Below, one piece after another: positions 29,335 to 36,522 of a stretch of 64,000 bases of DNA; position 1 is the stretch's first letter, and each line of letters starts with the position of its first letter. The notes below the pieces were generated by a model. That model had not been told where the DNA came from, made no database searches, and worked only from the letters and a program-made list of their open reading frames with translations. Position numbers and translations under genes: made by a program. Origin of the DNA: Phaeobacter sp. 11ANDIMAR09 (GTDB lineage: Bacteria; Pseudomonadota; Alphaproteobacteria; Rhodobacterales; Rhodobacteraceae). The stretch covers positions 1 to 64,000 of the forward strand of contig NZ_LIKT01000007.1 of NCBI RefSeq assembly GCF_001294455.1. The letters are read 5' to 3'.

Positions 29335-29398
29335 GCAAATGCTGCATAGCAGAATTGCTTTCAAAGGGGATTGTGCAAGTGCAGCATTTAGCTATTTT
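29335..29398 (+). promoter_or_regulatory. Putative promoter and inverted-repeat operator of the DUF1127-CcsR unit
   Basis: In the 326-bp gap between mrp and the DUF1127 gene, TTGTGC (29371) and TATTTT (29393) are spaced by 16 bases and could serve as promoter boxes. A perfect 10-base inverted repeat flanks and enters it: AAATGCTGCA (29337-29346) and TGCAGCATTT (29380-29389). The 13-mer GCAAATGCTGCAT at 29335 recurs upstream of pyc (36378). In R. sphaeroides the homologous unit is driven by RpoH-type sigma factors; I could not confirm a sigma class here. Confidence 0.35.
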
Positions 29399-29457
29399 GA
29401 ATTCAAGAAACGCCGAGACCGGCACAACACATTAGACCAGTTCTGAGGATAGACCCG

Positions 29458-29676
29458 ATGGCCGCTGTAAACCAAATCGCAACACCTAAGTCTGTATTCT
29501 CGTTCCTGCCAATCGCCTGGTTCGACGGGCTGAGCACAAAATTCGCGCGTTACCGTCTGTACCGCGAAACCTACAATGAGCTCTCCGAGCTTTCGGGGCG
29601 TGATCTGGCAGATCTGGGTTTGAACCGCTCGATGATCAAACGCGTCGCCTATCAGGCCGCATACGAAAACAACTAA
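29458..29676 (+). CDS. ccaF1: DUF1127 small protein, CcaF1-like RNA-binding factor
   Basis: A 72-residue basic protein whose C-terminal half (FARYRLYRETYNELSELSGR, then DLADLGLNRSMIKRVA) is a typical DUF1127 domain with an arginine-rich helix. GAGGA lies seven bases before the ATG. It is followed directly by four CCUCCUCCC stem-loops, the arrangement of CcaF1 and CcsR1-4 in Rhodobacter sphaeroides, where CcaF1 binds RNA and affects processing and turnover of the sRNAs. The assignment as CcaF1 rests on domain plus context. Confidence 0.85.
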   Translation: MAAVNQIATPKSVFSFLPIAWFDGLSTKFARYRLYRETYNELSELSGRDLADLGLNRSMIKRVAYQAAYENN

Positions 29677-29683
29677 TAGAGAT

Positions 29684-29716
29684 CAGGCTCTTTTCTCCTC
29701 CTCCCTAAAGAGCCTG
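29684..29716 (+). ncRNA. CcsR/cuckoo-type stem-loop RNA 1
   Basis: A perfect 10-bp stem (CAGGCTCTTT with AAAGAGCCTG) presents the loop motif CTCCTCCTCCCT, which is an anti-Shine-Dalgarno sequence. It begins eight bases after the DUF1127 stop codon. In R. sphaeroides such RNAs are cut from the DUF1127 mRNA and titrate targets through the CCUCCUCCC loop. Confidence 0.85.
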
Positions 29717-29722
29717 TCCTAC

Positions 29723-29756
29723 GCGGTGACATCCTCCTCCTCCCTGATGTCACCGC
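29723..29756 (+). ncRNA. CcsR/cuckoo-type stem-loop RNA 2
   Basis: A perfect 11-bp stem (GCGGTGACATC with GATGTCACCGC) carries the identical 12-base loop CTCCTCCTCCCT at 29734-29745. It is separated from stem-loop 1 by six bases. The stem sequence is unrelated to that of RNA 1 while the loop is identical, so selection is on the loop. Confidence 0.85.
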
Positions 29757-29785
29757 ACCCTATACCGGCCAAGCCGGAACAGAAT

Positions 29786-29819
29786 ACATCTGGATCTCCT
29801 CCTCCCTTGGTCCCGATGT
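29786..29819 (+). ncRNA. CcsR/cuckoo-type stem-loop RNA 3
   Basis: The same 12-base loop motif (29796-29807) sits on a weaker stem, ACATC with GATGT, then a mismatch, then GGAT with GTCC. A small hairpin CCGGC-CAA-GCCGG (29765-29777) precedes it. This copy is the least stable of the four. Confidence 0.75.
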
Positions 29820-29827
29820 TGTCATGA

Positions 29828-29875
29828 ACGGCGGTGCCCCCTCCTCCTCCCTGGGCGCCGCCGTTTCTTGTTTTT
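29828..29875 (+). ncRNA. CcsR/cuckoo-type stem-loop RNA 4 with terminator tail
   Basis: A 12-bp stem (ACGGCGGTGCCC with GGGCGCCGCCGT, one G-T pair) carries the fourth CTCCTCCTCCCT loop (29841-29852). It is followed by TTCTTGTTTTT, so this copy also works as the rho-independent terminator of the DUF1127-sRNA transcript. Confidence 0.85.
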
Positions 29876-30370
29876 GCCCTTTCGAACCCGATTGCGCTGC
29901 TCTGCACCGGAATGCGCCTCACAACTACCCCCCCTTCGCGCCCCGTGGCCCTCGGCACGGCGACAGGAGCTGGGCTCAGAGGGCTCTCTGGCAGCAAGAA
30001 ACGCCCCAGATCATTGCTTGGCCCGGCACTCAAACAGCTCGGGAAAGATCGCCAGCTCTGCGGAGAAGCCTGGGTAAACACCGGGCTCGGTGGATCTCGC
30101 CCGGTTTGCACTGACGGTTTGCACCGCTCATGTAAAAAGCATGGGGTTTCACGTCAGTGCCGACCGACCAAGGCTGAACCCCTGGTACGGAAACCTGCTA
30201 AAACAGGCAGGCCGAGCGTTCCCTGGCTTCAGGTTTTAACTGGGCATTTCCGCAGGTTTTCCTCTCCACCCCGACAGTTCTCGACCAGGGACGAAATCGG
30301 GGCACAATCCGGCCCAGGCAGCCCCTGAAAACGTGGCGACTGTTGCGGATCTCAACAGTGGCAAGGGGGT
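29876..30370. other. Non-coding stretch, nothing recognised
   Basis: About 500 bases between the sRNA array and the triple hairpin. Several plus-strand frames are open but have no family resemblance or ribosome-binding site. I looked for RNase P, tmRNA, SRP and 6S RNA landmarks and found none. Short inverted repeats (for example CACTGACGG near 30108 against the CGTCAGTG at 30152) suggest structured RNA is possible. Confidence 0.3.
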
Positions 30371-30458
30371 GGCGGGGGCGCCGAGACAGTTTACTGTCTC
30401 GGCGCCCCCGCCCGGATCGGATCGCTCTGCGATCCGATCCGGTGATCTTTCAGATCAC
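30371..30458. repeat. Three adjacent perfect hairpins beside uvrD
   Basis: Three perfect inverted repeats lie end to end. First, a 19-bp stem (30371-30389 with 30394-30412, loop TTTA). Second, a 13-bp stem (30413-30425 with 30429-30441, loop TCT). Third, a 7-bp stem (30442-30448 with 30452-30458, loop TTC). No base separates them. The array ends eight bases beyond the stop codon of uvrD. There is no T-tract on either side, so it is not a standard terminator. Confidence 0.85.
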
Positions 30459-30466
30459 ATATCGCC

Positions 30467-32968
30467 TCAAAACGGGACATCATCCGAGCCGGTTGAAGCA
30501 GTCTCACCACCTGCAGAAGAAATAAAGCGGGCAACCACCTTTTTCACCCCGGCCTTTTCAAAGCTCACTTCCAGCTTGTCGCCTTCAATACCTGTGATGG
30601 CACCATAGCCAAATTTCTGGTGAAACACCCGATCGCCCAGGGTAAAGCTGGAACTCGCCGTCAGATCAATCACCTGGCTCTGCGCCGCTTTGGGCTGGGC
30701 AGTCCCACGCTGCGCTGAACGCGCCTGCATGCGCTTCCACCCAGGCGAGTTGTACCCATCAGCCTGGGCCACCTTGGCATCAATGGTCGAGCGCACCGGC
30801 TCAGCCGCACTGGCCGCAGCACCATAGCCGCCCCCATAAAGGCCGGGTGGCGTCAGCACCTCGACATGCTCTTCCGGCAGCTCATCCACAAAGCGCGAGG
30901 GCAGCTGCGACTGCCATTGGCCAAAGACACGGCGATTGCCAGCAAAGGAAATGGTACAGATCTCTTCGGCGCGGGTGATGCCGACATAGGCGAGACGGCG
31001 TTCTTCCTCGAGCCCCTTGAGCCCGCTTTCATCCATCGAGCGCTGCGAGGGGAACAACCCGTCCTCCCAGCCCGGCAGGAAGACAGCCGGAAACTCCAGC
31101 CCCTTGGCCGCATGCAGGGTCATGATTGAAACCTTCTGGTCCGAATCCTGTTTGTCATTGTCCATCACCAGACTGACATGCTCCAGAAAACCCTGAAGGT
31201 TTTCAAAGTTCTCCAGCGCCTTGACCAGTTCCTTGAGGTTTTCCAGACGGCCCGGACTGTCCGGGTTCTTATCCATCTGCCACATGGCGGTGTAGCCGCT
31301 TTCATCCAGAATGATCTCGGCCAACTCCATATGGGAGACATCAGCGTCCCCAACCATACGCCCCCAGCGCGCCAAATCTTCGACCAGGCGCCGCAGGGCA
31401 GCGCCACCCTTACCCTTGATCGCGCCAGCCTCCACAGCCAGCCGCGCGCCCTCTATCAGCGACACGCCGTTTTCGCGAGCAAAACTCTGAATCGTCTGCT
31501 GTGCTTTGTCACCCAGGCCACGTTTGGGGGTGTTCACAATCCGCTCGAACGCAAGATCATCATCAGCTGAGGTGACCATGCGGAAATAGCCCATAGCATC
31601 GCGGATCTCCAGGCGCTCGTAAAAGCGAGGCCCCCCAATGACGCGATAGGGCAGACCGATGGTCAAGAACCGATCTTCAAAGGCGCGCATCTGATGCGAG
31701 GCCCGCACCAGGATCGCCATATCATTCAATCCAATGGGGCGCTGACCGCGAGTCCCACGCTGGGTCGCCTCGACCTCTTCGCCGATCCAGCGCGCCTCTT
31801 CCTCGCCGTCCCAGTGACCGATCACGCGAACCTTCTCGCCCCCCTGGGCAGCGGTCCACAGCTCCTTGCCCAAGCGGCCGGAATTGCCGCTGATCACTCC
31901 TGAGGCGGCCGCCAGGATGTGTTCAGTCGAGCGATAATTCTGCTCCAGCCGCACCACCTTGGCGCCGGGGAAATCCTTTTCAAAGCGTAGGATATTGCCC
32001 ACCTCGGCCCCACGCCAGCCATAGATCGACTGGTCATCATCGCCAACGCAGCAGATGTTTTTATGACCGCCCGCCAACAGCCGCAGCCACATGTATTGGG
32101 CAATATTGGTATCTTGATACTCATCCACCATGATGTATCGGAACCAGCGCTGATACTGCGCCAGAATATCGCTATGGGTCTGAAAGATCGTCACCACGTG
32201 CAGCAGAAGATCGCCAAAATCGACGGCATTGAGCTCTAGCAGACGGCGCTGGTACTGGGCATAAAGCTCTGGCCCGCGATGGTTATAAGCACCCGCCTCT
32301 GAGCTAGGCAATTTCTCCGGCGTGAGTGCCCGGTTCTTCCAGTCATCGATGATGCCCGCCAGCATCCGCGGTGGCCAGCGCTTTTCATCAATCCCCGCAG
32401 CGCGGATCAGCTGTTTGAGCAGCCGGATCTGATCATCTGTGTCGAGGATGGTGAAATTGGATTTCAGATGCAGGGTGTTGCGCCGACGTGGTGCCGCCGA
32501 TGCTCCCAAATCCCCATAGGGGTTCGGGTTTTCCGATTCCTCAACCTCTTCGACAACTGCATCCGAATTTGGCGAGGCTTCACCGCAAATCAGCTCCGCA
32601 TGGCGGCGCAGCAGCTTTACGCAGACCGAATGGAAGGTCCCTAACCAGGGCATGCCCTCGGCAGGTTGCCCCAGCATAGTGCCAACCCGCTCTTTCATCT
32701 CGCGCGCGGCCTTGTTGGTAAAGGTCACCGCCAGAATCTCGTTGGTGCGGGCTGAACCGGTGTTCAGCAGGTGCACAATCCGTGCCGTCAGCGCCTTGGT
32801 CTTGCCCGTTCCGGCGCCAGCCAACATCAGAACCGGCCCCTCCAGGCATTCCACGGCTTCTCGCTGGGCCGGGTTCAGCCCATCAAGATAGGGGGTAGGA
32901 CGGGCCGCCATGGCCCGGGACGACAGGGAGGCGCCCTCGAAGGCGTCCATTTCATCAAAACTGCTCAT
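30467..32968 (-). CDS. uvrD: ATP-dependent DNA helicase UvrD/PcrA
   Basis: A 3'-5' superfamily 1A helicase of nucleotide excision and mismatch repair, 833 residues. Visible motifs are LNPAQREAVE (Q motif), the Walker A loop LAGAGTGKTKALTARI (residues 49-64), VDEYQDTN, GDDDQSIYGWRGA, LEQNYRS and VSIMTLHAAKGLEFPAVFLPG. The C-terminus (FTLGDRVFHQKFGYGAITG) is the Tudor-like domain that contacts RNA polymerase in PcrA/UvrD. The frame is open for 149 more codons upstream, but the N-terminal family sequence starts at the ATG at 32968; another ATG two codons earlier is possible. Confidence 0.95.
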   Translation of the reverse strand: MSSFDEMDAFEGASLSSRAMAARPTPYLDGLNPAQREAVECLEGPVLMLAGAGTGKTKALTARIVHLLNTGSARTNEILAVTFTNKAAREMKERVGTMLGQPAEGMPWLGTFHSVCVKLLRRHAELICGEASPNSDAVVEEVEESENPNPYGDLGASAAPRRRNTLHLKSNFTILDTDDQIRLLKQLIRAAGIDEKRWPPRMLAGIIDDWKNRALTPEKLPSSEAGAYNHRGPELYAQYQRRLLELNAVDFGDLLLHVVTIFQTHSDILAQYQRWFRYIMVDEYQDTNIAQYMWLRLLAGGHKNICCVGDDDQSIYGWRGAEVGNILRFEKDFPGAKVVRLEQNYRSTEHILAAASGVISGNSGRLGKELWTAAQGGEKVRVIGHWDGEEEARWIGEEVEATQRGTRGQRPIGLNDMAILVRASHQMRAFEDRFLTIGLPYRVIGGPRFYERLEIRDAMGYFRMVTSADDDLAFERIVNTPKRGLGDKAQQTIQSFARENGVSLIEGARLAVEAGAIKGKGGAALRRLVEDLARWGRMVGDADVSHMELAEIILDESGYTAMWQMDKNPDSPGRLENLKELVKALENFENLQGFLEHVSLVMDNDKQDSDQKVSIMTLHAAKGLEFPAVFLPGWEDGLFPSQRSMDESGLKGLEEERRLAYVGITRAEEICTISFAGNRRVFGQWQSQLPSRFVDELPEEHVEVLTPPGLYGGGYGAAASAAEPVRSTIDAKVAQADGYNSPGWKRMQARSAQRGTAQPKAAQSQVIDLTASSSFTLGDRVFHQKFGYGAITGIEGDKLEVSFEKAGVKKVVARFISSAGGETASTGSDDVPF

Positions 32969-33170
32969 GGCCATAACCCTAGCGTGATTCAACGCCCGAG
33001 AAAAGGGGACGTTCGCATTCTGTTCGCCACTTATGTCGGGATTAAACTGCGTCGAATTTGACGGAAAATGCGCAACCCAGAGCTGGTTCCCTACTGCAAT
33101 TTTCCCTTTTATTACGATATATTTAACTCTCAAAGCGCATCGTGACCGGGACGAGAAAGCCAGGTGAAAC

Positions 33171-34961
33171 ATGAGTAATAAGTTTAAGCCGCTGATCCAT
33201 GGAAAGTTGCGCAGCCTCTTCCTATTGGTCTTGCTGCTGGGGATGGCTGCCGGATCCATCTGGGCCATTGTAGCGGTCCCCACTCCGGTTGTGGACCGCA
33301 TGCTGGAAGCAGATATCCGCCAGGAGTCACAGCTCTGGCAGCGCCGTGTTGTCCTACACCTGGAAGACGCGGAGGCAACACTTGAGGACGGGATTATCAC
33401 GCCCTCGGACGCCAAGTATCTGAATCTTATGCCCGAAGCATCAGATGTCTACCGCTTTCGCCTGTTCAACAGCGACGGTATGATCTTCTGGTCCACACGG
33501 CCGGAGGAGATCGGAGAGTATGAGTCGCGCGCCTATTTCGACACCATCGTCGCCCAGGGCGAGACCTTCTATATGCATGAAACTCTGCCCACCTCCGAGA
33601 TCGACGGCATTCTTATGCATGTGGGAGACAGCTATGCAGCGGGCGCGCGCGAGGTGGCTCAGATCTATGTGCCCTTGATGCACAATGGCCATTTTGATGG
33701 CGCCATTGAATTCTTCACCGATATCACAGAGCGCCGCGATACCTTTGTCAATCGCGCCCGCCTTTCGCTTATTGTCTTGACCACGATTGCTTTTGTTGCG
33801 CTTTCGGTTGCGGTCTACATGACCTTCAGCGCCAATAGCATGCGGATGAAGCAGCTGAACGAGCGCAATGAAAGCGAGCGCGCCATTTTGGACGAGCAAC
33901 TGCGCCTGGCCCGCGAAGTGCAGCTGCTGGGGGAGCTGAACGAATGGCTGCAATCCAGCCGTTCGCTGGACGAGCTGTTTGACATGGTGGCCCGCTTTAT
34001 GACCCACATCCTGCCCGAAGCCGAGGGCAGCGTTTATGTCTATTCAAACTCGCGGGATGTCCTGGATGGCTGTGCCAGCTGGAACGGCGGCACGCATAAG
34101 GATCACATCCACCCAGAAGAATGCTGGGGGCTGCGCCGGGGGCGCACCTATGAGTATGGCTCTTCCGAAATCGACTTTGTCTGTGAACACGCCGAGCCAC
34201 ATGACGGCCGCAGCTACTACTGCTTCCCGATCCTGGCCCATGGCGAAACCGTTGGCTTGATGCATCTGCGCGCGGCCCAAGAAAAGGGGGACAATTTCAG
34301 GGAAAGTAAGAAATTGGCGCAGATGTGTGCCGAGCAAATCTCTATGGCCATTGCAAATGTGCAGATGCGCGATCAACTGCATGACCAGTCGGTGCGCGAC
34401 CCGCTCACCGGATTGTTCAACCGACGCCACATGAATGACTCGCTGCGCAAACTGATCAATGCCAGCCAGAACTCTGGCAAGAAGCTCAGCCTCATTGCAC
34501 TCGACGTGGATCACTTCAAGAAGTTCAACGACAACCATGGCCATGATGCCGGCGACATGGTGCTGCGCGCTGTAGGATCGGTTCTGGAACAGGCCTGCGA
34601 TGTTGATGACATTGCCTGTCGCCCGGGCGGCGAGGAGTTCACCCTGATCGTGTCCGGCAGCAGCCAGGAAGATGTCATCACCAAGGCCGAATTGTTGCGT
34701 CAGGCGGTTGAGGCCATTGTGGTCCGCTACGGCGAAAAATCCCTGCCGCGGATCACCATCTCGCTGGGGGTGGCCCATTACCCCGCCCACGGCACCATGC
34801 CGCAGGATCTTCTGCGCGCCTCGGATGAGGCGCTTTATGATGCGAAGGCAAAGGGACGCAATCAAGTCTGTATCGCTTCCGGTGCCGAGGTTGAGCCTCG
34901 CGCGCCGCAGGAAAAGACACAGTTTGGTCCCGAGCGCCCCGAGGACAGCGCCGTGGCCTGA
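33171..34961 (+). CDS. Membrane-bound diguanylate cyclase with GAF domain
   Basis: A 596-residue signalling protein predicted to make cyclic di-GMP. It has a membrane helix at residues 15-37, a periplasmic sensor region (about 40-195), a second helix (198-219), a coiled segment, a GAF-like domain (about 255-400) and a C-terminal GGDEF domain (about 405-575). The active-site motif is GGEEF at 486-490, with DPLTGLFNRRH and ALDVDHFKKFNDNHGHDAGD intact, so activity is expected. The inhibitory I-site (RxxD five residues before GGEEF) is replaced by DVDD, so product inhibition through it is unlikely. It is divergent from uvrD. Confidence 0.9.
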   Translation: MSNKFKPLIHGKLRSLFLLVLLLGMAAGSIWAIVAVPTPVVDRMLEADIRQESQLWQRRVVLHLEDAEATLEDGIITPSDAKYLNLMPEASDVYRFRLFNSDGMIFWSTRPEEIGEYESRAYFDTIVAQGETFYMHETLPTSEIDGILMHVGDSYAAGAREVAQIYVPLMHNGHFDGAIEFFTDITERRDTFVNRARLSLIVLTTIAFVALSVAVYMTFSANSMRMKQLNERNESERAILDEQLRLAREVQLLGELNEWLQSSRSLDELFDMVARFMTHILPEAEGSVYVYSNSRDVLDGCASWNGGTHKDHIHPEECWGLRRGRTYEYGSSEIDFVCEHAEPHDGRSYYCFPILAHGETVGLMHLRAAQEKGDNFRESKKLAQMCAEQISMAIANVQMRDQLHDQSVRDPLTGLFNRRHMNDSLRKLINASQNSGKKLSLIALDVDHFKKFNDNHGHDAGDMVLRAVGSVLEQACDVDDIACRPGGEEFTLIVSGSSQEDVITKAELLRQAVEAIVVRYGEKSLPRITISLGVAHYPAHGTMPQDLLRASDEALYDAKAKGRNQVCIASGAEVEPRAPQEKTQFGPERPEDSAVA

Positions 34962-35023
34962 CGGCGGATGCCGTCTTCCGGCCCCCTCTTGCCAAACCAT
35001 CATCTCCGCTTATCAATGCGGGG

Positions 35024-36214
35024 ATGGATTTGCATCAACACTGCCCCGGATTGTCAGACCTGCGCGCACGGGCCAAGGCCCGCCTGCCCCGCTTTGTCTG
35101 GGAATATCTCGACAGCGCCACCGGCACCGAGGCCACCAAGCGACGCAATCGCGAGGCTCTGGATCAGATTGGTTTTCTGCCCTCGATCCTGCATGGACCA
35201 CAGGAGGTGGATCTGACAACACGCCTGCTGGGGCGGGACTTGCCGCTGCCCTTTGGCATAGCGCCCGTGGGCATGTCCGGCCTGATCTGGCCTGACGCCG
35301 AGGGCCAGCTGGCCCGGTTTGGTGCCAGCTCTGGCATCCCCTATTCCCTGTCGACGGTGGCCAGCCAATCCCCCGAGGATCTGGCCCCACACCTGGGGGA
35401 GGAGGCCTGGTTCCAGCTCTATCCCCCCAAAGATGAAGGCATTCGGCAAGACATGCTGGCACGCGCCCGTATCGCTGGCTTCAAGACTCTGGTGCTGACT
35501 GTAGATGTCCCCGTGGCCTCGCGACGCGAACGCCAGGTGCGCTCGGGCCTGACCCAGCCGCCGCGCTTGACCCCGCGCCTCTTGGCGCAGGTCGCCCGGC
35601 GTCCCGCTTGGGCCATGGGCATGGCGCTCAAACACCGGGCACAGGGCGGCATGCCGCATATGCGCACTCTGGACAAATACATCACCGAAAACAGCCGAGG
35701 GCTCTCCTCTACCGCCCATATCGGCTATCTGCTGCGCACCTCCCCCGATTGGGACTATGTGAAATGGCTGCGCGACAACTGGCAGGGGAGCCTGGTTATC
35801 AAAGGCGTGATGCGCGCAGAGGATGCCGCTCCGCTGGAACAGCTCGGCGTTGACGCGCTTTGGGTGTCAAACCATGCAGGGCGCCAATTTGATGCCGCCC
35901 CCGCCGCAATCGAGATGCTGCCGGAACTGCGCGCTGCCACCCAACTGCCGCTGATTTTTGACAGTGGCGTCGAGGGCGGATTGGACATCCTGCGCGCCCT
36001 GGCTCTGGGGGCGGATTTTGTCATGCTGGGGCGGGCCTTTCACTTTGCACTTGCAGCATTGGGCGCCAAAGGCCTGCCGCATCTGGCAGAGATCCTGAGC
36101 AAGGATCTGGAGGCCAATATGGGGCAGCTTGGGCTACGTTCCCTGGCAGAGGCGAAGACTTTGCAAATTCGCAATCTGACGTTACGGGCGAATGTGAAAA
36201 CCCTAAACACCTGA
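35024..36214 (+). CDS. FMN-dependent alpha-hydroxy acid dehydrogenase (L-lactate dehydrogenase type)
   Basis: A 396-residue flavoenzyme of the family that includes LldD, glycolate oxidase and mandelate dehydrogenase. It oxidises a 2-hydroxy acid to the keto acid with electrons passed to FMN. Motifs are FVWEYLDSATG at the N-terminus, IAPVGMSGLIWPDAE, LTVDVPVASRRERQVRSGL, the FMN lysine in LVIKGVM, and the catalytic-base motif SNHAGRQFD (SNHGGRQLD in most relatives). Its neighbour pyc, 308 bp downstream, would use pyruvate, which fits an L-lactate substrate, but this is inference. Confidence 0.85.
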   Translation: MDLHQHCPGLSDLRARAKARLPRFVWEYLDSATGTEATKRRNREALDQIGFLPSILHGPQEVDLTTRLLGRDLPLPFGIAPVGMSGLIWPDAEGQLARFGASSGIPYSLSTVASQSPEDLAPHLGEEAWFQLYPPKDEGIRQDMLARARIAGFKTLVLTVDVPVASRRERQVRSGLTQPPRLTPRLLAQVARRPAWAMGMALKHRAQGGMPHMRTLDKYITENSRGLSSTAHIGYLLRTSPDWDYVKWLRDNWQGSLVIKGVMRAEDAAPLEQLGVDALWVSNHAGRQFDAAPAAIEMLPELRAATQLPLIFDSGVEGGLDILRALALGADFVMLGRAFHFALAALGAKGLPHLAEILSKDLEANMGQLGLRSLAEAKTLQIRNLTLRANVKTLNT

Positions 36215-36522
36215 AACATGTAGCAAAGCCTGCGAGCGACTTTCGCTCTTCTTCCACGGATTGTGGCACCGGAGACGGGGTTAGACATATGTCAGTAGCA
36301 ATGACCAAAGATTCGCTACGGCCTGATTTGCACAAAATTTAGGCGAAAAAAGAAGGGCCCTGCGCGCAATTTCAGCCGCAAATGCTGCATCTGCACAGAA
36401 AACTGACGGATTCTAGCCGTATGCGAGCGCAATCATGCCGCAGATACCCAATACTACGGCTATACCAGTGGCTAAGATGTAACTAACACTTCGCCAACCC
36501 TAGACTACTCCGAGGAGCGACA
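36215..36522. other. Intergenic region upstream of pyc with inverted repeats
   Basis: These 308 bases contain no gene. They should hold the pyc promoter. Two features stand out: GCAAATGCTGCAT at 36378-36390, identical to a 13-mer upstream of the DUF1127 gene, and an 8-base inverted repeat TAGCCGTA (36414-36421) / TACGGCTA (36455-36462). GAGGAG precedes the pyc start. Confidence 0.4.

Noticed and set aside
29834-30328. A 164-codon plus-strand frame after the sRNA array
   Set aside because: It begins inside stem-loop 4, is proline- and arginine-rich and has no family resemblance.
30371-30458. CRISPR array
   Set aside because: The repeats are single palindromes of different sequence, not direct repeats with spacers, and no cas genes are present.
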